64,000 nt of DNA from an uncultured Paracoccaceae bacterium (GTDB lineage: Bacteria; Pseudomonadota; Alphaproteobacteria; Rhodobacterales; Rhodobacteraceae). Below the pieces are notes generated by a model, which did not search any database, was not told the DNA's origin, and saw only the letters and a program-made list of their open reading frames with translations. The DNA lies in contig CANMEQ010000005.1 in the NCBI GenBank assembly GCA_947497065.1, forward strand, positions 186,001 to 250,000. The letters are read 5' to 3'. The position numbers and the translations under genes are program-made. The first letter of the stretch is position 1, and every line of letters starts with the position of its first letter. Shown in pieces: positions 24,075 to 32,312 of this stretch.

Positions 24075-24923
24075 TCAGCCCAGTGGCGCGCCTGCGGAAT
24101 CCTCACGTGCGCTTTCCCAGGCCAGAAGGGCACGTTTCACGGGTAGGCCCCAGTGATAGCCGCCCAATGCGCCTGATTTGCGCAAGGCCCGGTGGCAGGG
24201 GATGAGCCAGCTGATGGGGTTGCGGCCCACAGCTGTGCCAACGGCGCGCACGGCTTTGGGGGAGCCTATGGCTTGTGCGATCTCGGAATAGGTGGTGACG
24301 TGGCCGGAGGGCACTGCGAGCAAGGCTTCCCAGACTTTCAATTGAAAGGGCGCGCCGATCATGTGCAGGCGGGTTTCGCCATTTTGGTGGAGGGCCGCGT
24401 CGACCCACGGGCGGATAGCGTCGGGGTTTTCTAGGAATGTGGCGTTCGGCCAGCGGTTCGCGAGGTCGGCATAGGCGTGATCCGCGCCCATTTCTGCGGT
24501 GAAGGCCATGCCGCAGATGCCGCGGTCTGTGCCCATGGCGATGACGGGGCCGAAGGGGGATGGGAATTGCCCCCAGTGGATGGTGAGCCCTTCACCGCTG
24601 CGCGCGAAATCGCCGGGCGACATGGCCTCCCATTTCAAGAACATATCGTGCAAGCGGCCAGAACCGGAGAGGCCCACAGCATCGGCGGTGGCCAATGTGG
24701 TGAAGTTTTCGGCCAGTAGTGTTTTGGCGTGCCCCAAGCGCAGGTATTGCTGGTATCGTTTGGGCGAGACGCCGACCCAAGCGCTAAAGACCCGCTGAAA
24801 GTGGGCTGATGACATTCCCATCTGCGTGGCGAGGTCTTCGAGGGGGAGGGGCGCGTCGGCCGCATCGATATGATCCAAGGCGCGGCGGATGACCTGATAG
24901 TGATAGCTGTCCGTGTGTTCCAT
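24075..24923 (-). CDS. Ada-like protein: AraC HTH fused to methylguanine-DNA methyltransferase
   Basis: This 282-residue protein has an AraC-type DNA-binding domain (about 1-105; LEDLATQMGMSSAHFQRVFSAWVGVSPKRYQ) and a C-terminal O6-alkylguanine-DNA alkyltransferase with the active site IPCHR (C243) and VWEALLAVPSGHVTTYSEIA. The N-terminal zinc domain of E. coli Ada, which senses methyl phosphotriesters, is missing. It can repair O6-methylguanine by irreversible transfer to C243; how it could sense damage is unclear. It is divergent from nth, another repair gene. Confidence 0.9.
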   Translation of the reverse strand: MEHTDSYHYQVIRRALDHIDAADAPLPLEDLATQMGMSSAHFQRVFSAWVGVSPKRYQQYLRLGHAKTLLAENFTTLATADAVGLSGSGRLHDMFLKWEAMSPGDFARSGEGLTIHWGQFPSPFGPVIAMGTDRGICGMAFTAEMGADHAYADLANRWPNATFLENPDAIRPWVDAALHQNGETRLHMIGAPFQLKVWEALLAVPSGHVTTYSEIAQAIGSPKAVRAVGTAVGRNPISWLIPCHRALRKSGALGGYHWGLPVKRALLAWESAREDSAGAPLG

Positions 24924-25008
24924 GTGTGGCAGGTTAACGGCTGGGGCACGTTGGGGCGACCCGTTTGTTGCGGCTTGTGCGTTTGGGAGAAGGCGGGCAA
25001 AAGGGGGG

Positions 25009-25662
25009 ATGGCTAAAAATGCGAAGCAACTTGATTATCACACGATCCGCGAGATTTTCACGCGATTTCAGGCGTCAGAGCCCGAGCCGAAAGGGGAGCT
25101 GGATCATGTAAATGTTTACACCTTGGTGGTGGCTGTGGCGCTGTCGGCGCAAGCGACGGACAAAGGCGTGAACAAGGCCACTGCGGAGCTGTTCAAGATT
25201 GCGGACACGCCACAGAAGATGCTGGAGCTGGGCGAAGAGGGTTTGATTGAACATATCAAAACCATCGGTCTGTACCGCAACAAAGCCAAGAACGTGATCA
25301 AGCTGAGCCGGATTTTAGTTGAAGACTACGGTGGGGTTGTTCCCAATTCGCGCGCGGCGCTGCAATCGTTGCCCGGTGTGGGCCGCAAGACTGCAAATGT
25401 GGTGTTGAATATGTGGTGGCAGCAGCCCGCGCAGGCGGTGGACACGCATATTTTCCGGCTCGGCAATCGCAGCGGGATCGCGCCGGGCAAGGATGTGGAC
25501 GCGGTTGAACGTGCGATTGAAGACCATATTCCCGCTGATTTCCAATTACACGCCCACCACTGGATGATCTTGCACGGGCGCTATATCTGCGTGGCCAGAA
25601 AACCAAAATGTCAGGCCTGTCACATCCGTGATTTGTGCCAATACGAGGAAAAAACCGAATGA
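25009..25662 (+). CDS. nth: Endonuclease III
   Basis: The ATG at 25009 follows AGGGGGG. The 217-residue glycosylase/AP lyase removes oxidised pyrimidines. It has the helix-hairpin-helix LPGVGRKTANVV with catalytic K127 and the aspartate D145 in VDTHIFRLGNR (spacing 18, as in E. coli). The [4Fe-4S] cluster ligands are at the C-terminus in the C-x6-C-x2-C-x5-C pattern. It overlaps the kinase gene by ATGA. Confidence 0.96.
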   Translation: MAKNAKQLDYHTIREIFTRFQASEPEPKGELDHVNVYTLVVAVALSAQATDKGVNKATAELFKIADTPQKMLELGEEGLIEHIKTIGLYRNKAKNVIKLSRILVEDYGGVVPNSRAALQSLPGVGRKTANVVLNMWWQQPAQAVDTHIFRLGNRSGIAPGKDVDAVERAIEDHIPADFQLHAHHWMILHGRYICVARKPKCQACHIRDLCQYEEKTE

Positions 25663-26636
25663 ATTATGACGTAATCGGCATCGGGAACGCGATGGTTGAT
25701 GTGATTTCACCCAGCAGCGACACGTTTCTGGACCAGATGGGAATCACAAAGGGGATCATGCAATTGATCGAGCGCGATCGCGCAGAGCTTTTGTATGCGT
25801 CGATGTCTGAGCGCACAGAGGCCCCGGGCGGGTCTGTGGCCAATACGATCGCTGGAATTGGTGAACTGGGGTTGCAGACTGCATTCATTGGCAAGGTGAA
25901 AGACGATGCCTTGGGCAAGTTCTATGCCGATGCGCTGAGCAAAGCGGGCACAGCGTTTCCATTGGCGCCTCAGGACGTTGATTTGCCCACATCGCGGTCG
26001 ATGATTTTTGTGTCCCCTGATGGCGAGCGTTCGATGAACACCTATTTGGGCGCGGGTGCGGATATTTCTTCGGCGGATGTGCCTGATGTGTTTGGCACGG
26101 GATTGTTGTTCCTTGAGGGATATTTGTTCGACAAGGACGAGGGCAAAACCGCGTTTTCGGAGGCGGCTGCGAAAATGAAAGCGGCTGGCGGCCGGTCAGC
26201 GATTACCATTTCCGACCCGTTTTGTGCGGAACGTCACCGCGCCGATTTCAAACGGCTGATTGCGGAGGATATGGATATTGCCATCGGCAACGATGCGGAA
26301 TGGAAAACGCTTTACGAGACCGATGATCTGGATGCGGCGTTGCGTCAGGCGGCTGAGGTTTGCGATATCGTGGCCTGTACGCGTGGCGGTGATCCGGTTT
26401 GGGTGCTGCAAGGGACCGAGCGGTTTGAGGCCGAAGTCACACCCGTGACACCGGTTGATGCAACCGGGGCTGGCGATCAGTTTGCGGCGGGTTTCTTGTA
26501 CGGTGTTGCAACAGGGCGCCCGTTGGATGTGGCCGCGAAAATGGGTGTCCTGTGTGCCGCTGAGGTTATTGGCCACATCGGCCCGCGGCCGGAGGCGAAC
26601 ATGGCTGAAGTGTTCGCGAAACACGGTCTCATCTAA
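25659..26636 (+). CDS. PfkB-family kinase, probable adenosine kinase
   Basis: Started at the ATG inside the nth stop, the protein is 325 residues long. It is a ribokinase-fold sugar/nucleoside kinase: the N-terminal YDVIGIGNAMVDVI, the GGSVANTIAGIGELG signature and the second signature DATGAGDQFAAGFLYG with the catalytic base D273. Close relatives are annotated as adenosine kinase in alphaproteobacteria, which would salvage adenosine released by S-adenosylhomocysteine hydrolysis. The substrate could also be another nucleoside or sugar. It is translationally coupled to nth. Confidence 0.85.
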   Translation: MNYDVIGIGNAMVDVISPSSDTFLDQMGITKGIMQLIERDRAELLYASMSERTEAPGGSVANTIAGIGELGLQTAFIGKVKDDALGKFYADALSKAGTAFPLAPQDVDLPTSRSMIFVSPDGERSMNTYLGAGADISSADVPDVFGTGLLFLEGYLFDKDEGKTAFSEAAAKMKAAGGRSAITISDPFCAERHRADFKRLIAEDMDIAIGNDAEWKTLYETDDLDAALRQAAEVCDIVACTRGGDPVWVLQGTERFEAEVTPVTPVDATGAGDQFAAGFLYGVATGRPLDVAAKMGVLCAAEVIGHIGPRPEANMAEVFAKHGLI

Positions 26637-26663
26637 TCAACTTTCCTGCATCGCAGACCCGAT

Positions 26664-27365
26664 TTATACGGTGGTCTGCGGTGCAGTTGTTCGCCATGCC
26701 GCGTCGATTTCATCGATCACGGCTGTGTCGAACCGATCCTCTTCTTTCCAGTATTTTCCTGACGGCACCATATAGCCCGCCTGACGTTCCAGCGTGAGGG
26801 CATGGGCTATTGCGGCCTGGTCGAGGCTGGCGCGGGCGGACAGATCGTCTGGAGAACCACGTGGGAACACCAATCGGCTGTCATCGCGGCTGAGGTTCAA
26901 GACAGCACAGTCTTGTTTGGCGGCTATAGCCTGAAGGCGGGCGGATTTGGCTTCGAGCGATCGCAGGGTGACATCTTTGCGCAAAGGATCGGCGGTACCT
27001 TCGCCGTAAAAATGGGTCTGCGCGCCATCATAGGTCATGTCGCATCCTAGAAAACAGAGGACTTTGGGGCGCAAGGCGTGAAGGGCCCAATATCCGGCGG
27101 TGAAGGCCATAGTGCCGCCCGCATAGACAAAGCCGCCCAAGGCATTTTGGGCCGGGACATAATCGACATATGTGACGATGGATTGGGTGTCGCGCAGGGC
27201 TTGTGGCTGTTTTTCTTCGGGGAAGTCGGATGGGTGAATGAGGTGATCCCAATCGTCGCGCACGCGCCATGCGTTGTTGATGGCGATTATGCTGTCGAAA
27301 GGGGCGCGGTCCCAGTTCTTTGCGGCGACGACATTGGGGCCGGAGCCTAGGATAAGTGCAATCAT
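26664..27365 (-). CDS. Uncharacterised protein, possibly glycan-related
   Basis: This 233-residue protein begins with a Rossmann-like strand and loop (MIALILGSGPNVVAAKNW), then IIAINNAWRV, and has FLGCDMTYDG with THFYG near residue 108. This pattern is reminiscent of DUF115/MptE-like and of some sialyltransferase-like proteins, but I cannot assign it firmly. There is no signal peptide. It is 78 bp downstream of a carbohydrate-sulfotransferase-like gene on the same strand and across from a GT14-like glycosyltransferase, so a role in surface glycan synthesis is plausible. Confidence 0.55.
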   Translation of the reverse strand: MIALILGSGPNVVAAKNWDRAPFDSIIAINNAWRVRDDWDHLIHPSDFPEEKQPQALRDTQSIVTYVDYVPAQNALGGFVYAGGTMAFTAGYWALHALRPKVLCFLGCDMTYDGAQTHFYGEGTADPLRKDVTLRSLEAKSARLQAIAAKQDCAVLNLSRDDSRLVFPRGSPDDLSARASLDQAAIAHALTLERQAGYMVPSGKYWKEEDRFDTAVIDEIDAAWRTTAPQTTV

Positions 27366-27443
27366 CTTGGGTCTTTCCTTGTTCGCTGCAAGACATAGGG
27401 GGCGAACACGGGTTGGCCAGCACGCATGTGCCGGCCCTGACGA

Positions 27444-28262
27444 CTATGCGCCGAGTTTTGCGTGCACTTCGTCCAAATCGATTTCACCGATGGGCATTTT
27501 GTTGCCCGGGTTTTCGAAGTCGTATTTGAACAGGTTGAAATCTTTTTTGTAGATTTCATAGACGAGATGCATCGATAGATCGTCGAAATAGTCTTCGACA
27601 GGATGCGCGCGTTTGGGGCCGTGGCCTTCGGATTCGTTGAAGCGCGGGATCGCGCCTAGGTCCACAGGATGTCTGGTGTCGATCCCGTCGAGGACCTGCT
27701 GCATGCCGCCGTTGAAGTCTTCGGTCCAGAAGATTTTGTCGTACCGGCCGCCGTTGACGATGAACGTAGAGATATGGCCGGACATGGCGGACCAGTGAAT
27801 GTCCGGGTCCATGGGGCGGCGCCAGCGGATGGTGTCGCGGGCGAAGAGCAAAAAGCGGCGGAAGGATTGGACCTGGTCGAATTCAAACCCGTCCTCGGGG
27901 GAGCCGACTTCGATCCCGTATTTTTGGATAAGCAGGGGGACCAGATTCCCCCGGTACCGTTTCCCGTTCCGTTGGATACCGCAGATTTTGTCGAAGAACG
28001 ACGACAGGATGCGGGTGTAGGGATTGCGTACGCAGGTGAAGGCGTAGCTTTGGTGGCTTTTCACGTTGTTGGTGATGACCGGTTGGCTTTCATCCATGGC
28101 CCATTTGTGCATGCCACCGTTTGCGTCGTGAATGTCACCGTCGAAAAATTCGCCATGGTCGGAGTAATACATGATCTGACCGATGGTCGAACAGGCGCAT
28201 TTGGGCACCACGCGATAAACTACGCTTTCACTTTCGGTCATCCATGTGCCGGGGAAACCCAT
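27444..28262 (-). CDS. Sulfotransferase family 2 (carbohydrate-type)
   Basis: This 272-residue protein has the PAPS-binding loop RVVPKCACSTIGQIMYY (residues 17-33), the classic V-P-K-x-A-C-S/T of HNK-1/chondroitin-type sulfotransferases, and the 3'-phosphate site CVRNPYTRILSSFFDK near residue 78. It should transfer sulfate from PAPS to a sugar hydroxyl. It is cytoplasmic, with no membrane anchor, unlike eukaryotic Golgi members. It is divergent from the GT14-like gene; the AT-rich 141-bp gap probably carries both promoters. Confidence 0.82.
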   Translation of the reverse strand: MGFPGTWMTESESVVYRVVPKCACSTIGQIMYYSDHGEFFDGDIHDANGGMHKWAMDESQPVITNNVKSHQSYAFTCVRNPYTRILSSFFDKICGIQRNGKRYRGNLVPLLIQKYGIEVGSPEDGFEFDQVQSFRRFLLFARDTIRWRRPMDPDIHWSAMSGHISTFIVNGGRYDKIFWTEDFNGGMQQVLDGIDTRHPVDLGAIPRFNESEGHGPKRAHPVEDYFDDLSMHLVYEIYKKDFNLFKYDFENPGNKMPIGEIDLDEVHAKLGA

Positions 28263-28403
28263 ATGCTCGTCCTTACTTTATCCGGTCGCTCTTGTTACTC
28301 GTGAACGCTTTTGCATAAAAAAGCAAAAAATTCGTGTTTATTCAACGTGTCTTCGTGTTTAGAGGTAAAACAGTTAGACGTTGCGTGGATTATTGTTTCT
28401 CAA

Positions 28404-29981
28404 ATGGCAAATATCGCCTTTATTCTTTTGTGCCACAAAGACCCTGAGGCCATCGTGCAGCAGGCGGAGCAGTTGACGGCTGTTGGAGATTACATATCGA
28501 TCCATTTCGACGCGCGGTCGCCTAAAGAGGCGTTTTCGTATATTCAGAACGCGTTGAAAGATAACCCGAATGTCGCCTATGCCACCAAACGCATTAAATG
28601 TGGTTGGGGGGAGTGGAGCCTTGTTCAGGCGACGCTTTACGCGATTGAAGCTGCGGTGAATGCTTTTCCACGGGCGACCCATTTTTACATGGTGTCGGGC
28701 GATTGCATGGCCATTAAATCGGCCAAGTATGCCAAAGAATTTTTGGACAACGACGATTGCGATTACATCGAGAGCTTTGATTATTTCGAAAGTGATTGGA
28801 TCAAGACCGGCATGAAAGAAGAGAGGTTGATCTACCGGCACTTCTTCAACGAGCGGAAAAACAAAAAGCTGTTCTATAATTCATGGTGGGCCCAGCGAAA
28901 GCTAGGACTGGAGCGTGAAATTCCTGCAGATTTGCAGGTTATGATCGGGTCGCAGTGGTGGTGTTTGCGACGGCGCACGATTGAGTGGATTTTGGACATG
29001 ACGCGCAGCCGGCCCGATGTGATGCGGTTCTTTCGCACCACGTGGATTCCTGATGAGACGTTTTTCCAGACTTTGGTGCGCCATTTGGTGCCAGAGCCGG
29101 AAATTCGCACGCGGACGCTGACGTTTTTGATGTTCACCGATTACGGGATGCCGGTGACGTTCTACAACGATCACTACGACTTGCTGCTGGGGCAGGATTT
29201 TTTGTTCGCGCGTAAAATCAGCCCCGAGGCGTCAGAATTGAAAGAGAAGCTGGGGCGGCTTTATGCGTCTGAGCGTGAAGATTTCAAAATTTCCAATGAA
29301 GGTGCGCGGCTGTTCGGGTTTTTGAGTGGGCGCGGACGCATCGGCCGCCGGTTTGCGCCGCGGTTTTGGGAAACCGAAGCCTCGCTGGGGCGTGAACGTG
29401 AACTACTGATCGTGGCCTGTAAGAAATGGCATGTGGCCAAACGGCTTTTGGGGTCGATCAAACATCACACCGATATCGCGGCGATTGAATATTTGTTCAA
29501 CGAGGAAGACACGGAGCTTCCGGAGTTGGGGGGCATTCAGGCGACATTGGAAAAACGAACCCGCCATAGGCGGGCGCTGATGCGGATGTTGTTTGATTAC
29601 TACAACACAGATCGTTTGATCATTTGTTTGGATACGGCCAGCCTAGATTTGATGAATGACTTCTTTTCTGACCGGTCCACGACGCGGCTATTGGAAGTTG
29701 AGTGCGACTTTTCCGATGAATACCTGATAGGTCATGCCAAACGTGTGGGATTGGCCGGGGATCAGACCGGTGACGAGACAATGCAACAGTTGCTGCCCAC
29801 GATCCGCTATGATGTGCTGCATGAAAGTGACCGCATTCGCGATGCCGGATTTGAAAACCACCTCCGCATTCAAGAGAGCGCTATGCCGGATGAAAACATG
29901 GCGGCGATTGCCGCGTTTTTGTCAGTGTCTGAAGAGGTGGCGCGCGGTGTGGCGCAAACCCCGTATTTATTTTCTGACTAG
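28404..29981 (+). CDS. GT14-like beta-1,6-N-acetylglucosaminyltransferase with extra C-terminal domain
   Basis: The start MANIAFILLCHKDPEAI (28404) matches the family N-terminus, but no good ribosome-binding site precedes it; upstream in-frame starts only add intergenic codons. The 525-residue protein has a core-2/I-branching (GT14) glycosyltransferase domain in about residues 1-260 (IHFDARS, KCGWGEWSLVQATLYAI, FYMVSGDCMAI, GSQWWCLRRRTIEWIL, WIPDETFFQTLV). A second domain of about 200 residues (RELLIVACKKWHVAKRLL onwards) is found in Rhodobacteraceae relatives, annotated DUF5928 as far as I recall. It probably builds a surface polysaccharide. Confidence 0.78.
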   Translation: MANIAFILLCHKDPEAIVQQAEQLTAVGDYISIHFDARSPKEAFSYIQNALKDNPNVAYATKRIKCGWGEWSLVQATLYAIEAAVNAFPRATHFYMVSGDCMAIKSAKYAKEFLDNDDCDYIESFDYFESDWIKTGMKEERLIYRHFFNERKNKKLFYNSWWAQRKLGLEREIPADLQVMIGSQWWCLRRRTIEWILDMTRSRPDVMRFFRTTWIPDETFFQTLVRHLVPEPEIRTRTLTFLMFTDYGMPVTFYNDHYDLLLGQDFLFARKISPEASELKEKLGRLYASEREDFKISNEGARLFGFLSGRGRIGRRFAPRFWETEASLGRERELLIVACKKWHVAKRLLGSIKHHTDIAAIEYLFNEEDTELPELGGIQATLEKRTRHRRALMRMLFDYYNTDRLIICLDTASLDLMNDFFSDRSTTRLLEVECDFSDEYLIGHAKRVGLAGDQTGDETMQQLLPTIRYDVLHESDRIRDAGFENHLRIQESAMPDENMAAIAAFLSVSEEVARGVAQTPYLFSD

Positions 29982-29993
29982 AGAGAGACCCGC

Positions 29994-30356
29994 ATGACGT
30001 TTGTTTACGACGATCAGAACATTTTCGCCAAAATTCTACGTGGTGAGATCCCAAACCAGACGGTTTTTGAGAGCGAGCATGCATTGGCGTTCAAAGACAT
30101 CAATCCAGCTGCGCCTGTGCATATTTTGGTGATCCCGAAGGGGCCGTATGTGAGCATGGATCATTTCTGCCAAGAGGCGGATGCGGCAGAGATCGAAGGG
30201 TTTATGCGAGCTGTGGGTGAGGTCTGCAAAATTGCCGATGTGGAGGGTGGCTTCCGCGTGATTTCGAACGCGCGTGAAGATGCTTTGCAAGAAGTTCCCC
30301 ACTTGCATTTCCATATTTTGGGTGGCCGTGGTTTGGGGCCGATCCTCGCACGGTAA
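29994..30356 (+). CDS. hinT: HIT-family nucleotide hydrolase (HinT-like)
   Basis: This 120-residue protein has the histidine triad HLHFH (H103, H105, H107) that hydrolyses purine phosphoramidates such as AMP-lysine. The N-terminal pattern NIFAKILRGEIPNQTVFESEHALAFKDINPAAP in pieces and the PKGPYVSMDHF segment are those of HinT. The length is typical. It starts 12 bp after the GT14-like gene on the same strand, with AGAGAG ahead of its ATG. Confidence 0.93.
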   Translation: MTFVYDDQNIFAKILRGEIPNQTVFESEHALAFKDINPAAPVHILVIPKGPYVSMDHFCQEADAAEIEGFMRAVGEVCKIADVEGGFRVISNAREDALQEVPHLHFHILGGRGLGPILAR

Positions 30357-30374
30357 TACCCGTCGCCAAGGCTG

Positions 30375-31328
30375 TTACGCGCTACGGGTGAGGTCCAGAA
30401 AAACATCCTCAAGGTCTGGGTCTTCGGTGCGAACGTCTTTGATGCTGATGCCCGCCGATTTGATCAGGTCGAGGACATCATCCGCACGGGTTTGGCCGGT
30501 TTTATAGCTGAACGCGAGGGTGCCGTTTTCGCGGGTCTGACCGGTGATGTTTGCCGGAAGGTCGGGTAGGGCTGTTGGCCCGTCGGGCGTGATGACAAGT
30601 GTTTTTGCATCCAGCTGGCCCAACAGGTTGCTGGTGGTATCGTTTGCGATGACCGTGCCGTGATTGATAATTGCGATCTGGTCGCACATTTGTTCGGCTT
30701 CTTCCAAGTAGTGCGTCGTTAGGATGATGGTCATGCCTTCGTCGTTGAGACGGCGGACGTTTTGCCACAAAAGCGTGCGCAGTTCGATGTCGACGCCTGC
30801 GGTGGGTTCATCAAGCACGAGGATTTGCGGGCTGTGGACCAAGGCTTTGCCCAGCAAAAGCCTGCGCCGCATACCGCCGGAGAGGGAGCGCGCGTAGGCG
30901 TTTGCCTTGTCTGTCAGGCCGGTCAGTTCGAGCAACTCATCTGTGCGACGTTGCGATTTCGGCACTCCGTAAAGCCCCGCCTGAACATCGAGGGACCCAC
31001 GCGGCGTGAAGAACGGGTCGAGGTTTGGTTCTTGGGGCATGATACCGATGGCAGCGCGCGATTGACGCGGGTTGGTGTCTTGGTCGAAGCCCCAAATCTT
31101 GACCGAGCCTTCGGTTTTGGTGACCAGACCGGCAAGGATATTGATGAGGGTCGATTTGCCTGCGCCGTTCGGGCCCAGCAAGCCAAAGATCGATCCGCGC
31201 GGCACGACAAGGTCGACGCCTTGCAGGGCTTGTTTGGCCTCGGTGCGTTTTGTGGCGGCGTAGGTTTTCCGCAGGCCTGAAATTTCGATGGCATTCTCGG
31301 TCACGCTGTGTTTTCCCGTCTTGTCCAT
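30375..31328 (-). CDS. ABC transporter ATP-binding protein (ABC-2 type export)
   Basis: The nucleotide-binding domain has Walker A GPNGAGKST, Q-loop MPQEPNLDPFFTPRG, signature LSGGMRRRLLLGKAL, Walker B ILVLDEPTAGVD and H-loop TTHYLEEAE; the basic RRRL after the signature is typical of the CcmA/YadG export group. A C-terminal extension of about 90 residues follows. Starts at 31328 (ATG) and 31304 (GTG, with a better ribosome-binding site, ACGGGA) are both possible, giving 317 or 309 residues. No membrane-subunit gene is next to it, so the permease must lie elsewhere. Confidence 0.88.
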   Translation of the reverse strand: MDKTGKHSVTENAIEISGLRKTYAATKRTEAKQALQGVDLVVPRGSIFGLLGPNGAGKSTLINILAGLVTKTEGSVKIWGFDQDTNPRQSRAAIGIMPQEPNLDPFFTPRGSLDVQAGLYGVPKSQRRTDELLELTGLTDKANAYARSLSGGMRRRLLLGKALVHSPQILVLDEPTAGVDIELRTLLWQNVRRLNDEGMTIILTTHYLEEAEQMCDQIAIINHGTVIANDTTSNLLGQLDAKTLVITPDGPTALPDLPANITGQTRENGTLAFSYKTGQTRADDVLDLIKSAGISIKDVRTEDPDLEDVFLDLTRSA

Positions 31329-31406
31329 AGGCTGTGGATCGCTAGTATGTGCCGCGACCCATTCTTGCATTGGCACCTAGCGTGCCCCTAGCCCAGAGGC
31401 AAATAC

Positions 31407-31586
31407 ATGACCGTTCCAGCGCCAGAAACCAAGACCGTATCTCAGCGTCGTATTGCCTGTGATGGCGGCGAAGGGGGCCTTGGCCATCCACGCGTTTGGC
31501 TGCAAATTCCTGTGGATGCCGGCTATGTGGAATGCCCGTATTGCGACTGTAAATACATCTACGACGACGTGGCAAAATCCGCTTGA
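31407..31586 (+). CDS. Small CHCC zinc-finger protein
   Basis: This 59-residue gene reads [20 protein letters not shown] and ends [14 protein letters not shown]. The metal ligands are C18, H27, C43 and C46 (C-x8-H-x15-C-x2-C), the CHCC zinc-finger pattern shared with the mitochondrial complex I subunit NDUFS6. In alphaproteobacteria the free-standing protein may help Fe-S or complex I assembly; that role is inferred. The next gene starts with a TTG that overlaps the TGA stop, so the two are probably translated together. Confidence 0.85.
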   Translation: MTVPAPETKTVSQRRIACDGGEGGLGHPRVWLQIPVDAGYVECPYCDCKYIYDDVAKSA

Positions 31587-32254
31587 TCCGCACCTTTTTT
31601 CGCTGCGTGGCTTGGGGGTTGGCCCCTGTTACGCTGTATCTCGTTTTGGCGTTTGTCGGGGCGTTGGTTCCGGCATCTGGTGCAGATGGCATTGTGGAGG
31701 AACCGCGTGAGCGGGAAATCGTCCTCGCGCGGGGTGTTATTCACTATGATATTTTGCTGCCACTGGATGATGACACACGCGGTCAGTTCAGCTTTTTAGA
31801 TGACACGCGCGTGCCGCTTGATGCGGGCGAGTGGTTGTCGGTGGGGTGGGGCAGTGAAGCGTTCTACACCTCGGCTGGTGCGTATACGGATATTACGTGG
31901 GGGGCGTTGGTGAAGGCCATCACCTACGATCGCAGTGTGATCCGGTTTGAAGTGTACGGCGCATTGCCTGATCATCCCGATCTAAAACGTGTTTCGGTAA
32001 GTGATGACCAGCTGGATGCATTGCGCCAGAGTATTTTCCAAGATTTGGATTTGACCGGTGGCGCTTTGGAGGCGGAAGGGTTTTCAGAGACAGATGCGTT
32101 TTTTCCGGCCCAAGGCGCGTTTCATTTGCTCAAGACCTGCAATGTTTGGGTGGGGCGAACGCTGCGCGCGGCTGGGATAGATTTTGGCATCTGGACGCCG
32201 ACCCCCTACGCGGTGACCCTTGCGGCCCGTATCAATGGTCTTTTGAGCCGCTGA
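31583..32254 (+). CDS. DUF2459/TIGR02117-family protein
   Basis: Translation from the TTG at 31583, which overlaps the preceding stop, gives 223 residues. The N-terminus holds a signal-anchor ([22 protein letters not shown]). The conserved core includes [43 protein letters not shown] and [17 protein letters not shown], matching a family described only as hypothetical and often near urease or cell-envelope genes. The conserved C-N-x-W at about residue 190 could be catalytic, as in papain-like folds; that is speculation. It ends 58 bp before polA. Confidence 0.7.
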   Translation: MIRTFFRCVAWGLAPVTLYLVLAFVGALVPASGADGIVEEPREREIVLARGVIHYDILLPLDDDTRGQFSFLDDTRVPLDAGEWLSVGWGSEAFYTSAGAYTDITWGALVKAITYDRSVIRFEVYGALPDHPDLKRVSVSDDQLDALRQSIFQDLDLTGGALEAEGFSETDAFFPAQGAFHLLKTCNVWVGRTLRAAGIDFGIWTPTPYAVTLAARINGLLSR

Positions 32255-32312
32255 CCACTGGCATGTTCGCCGCTGTCGTGGCACATCATTGGGGTCTGCA
32301 AGGAGGATCCCC

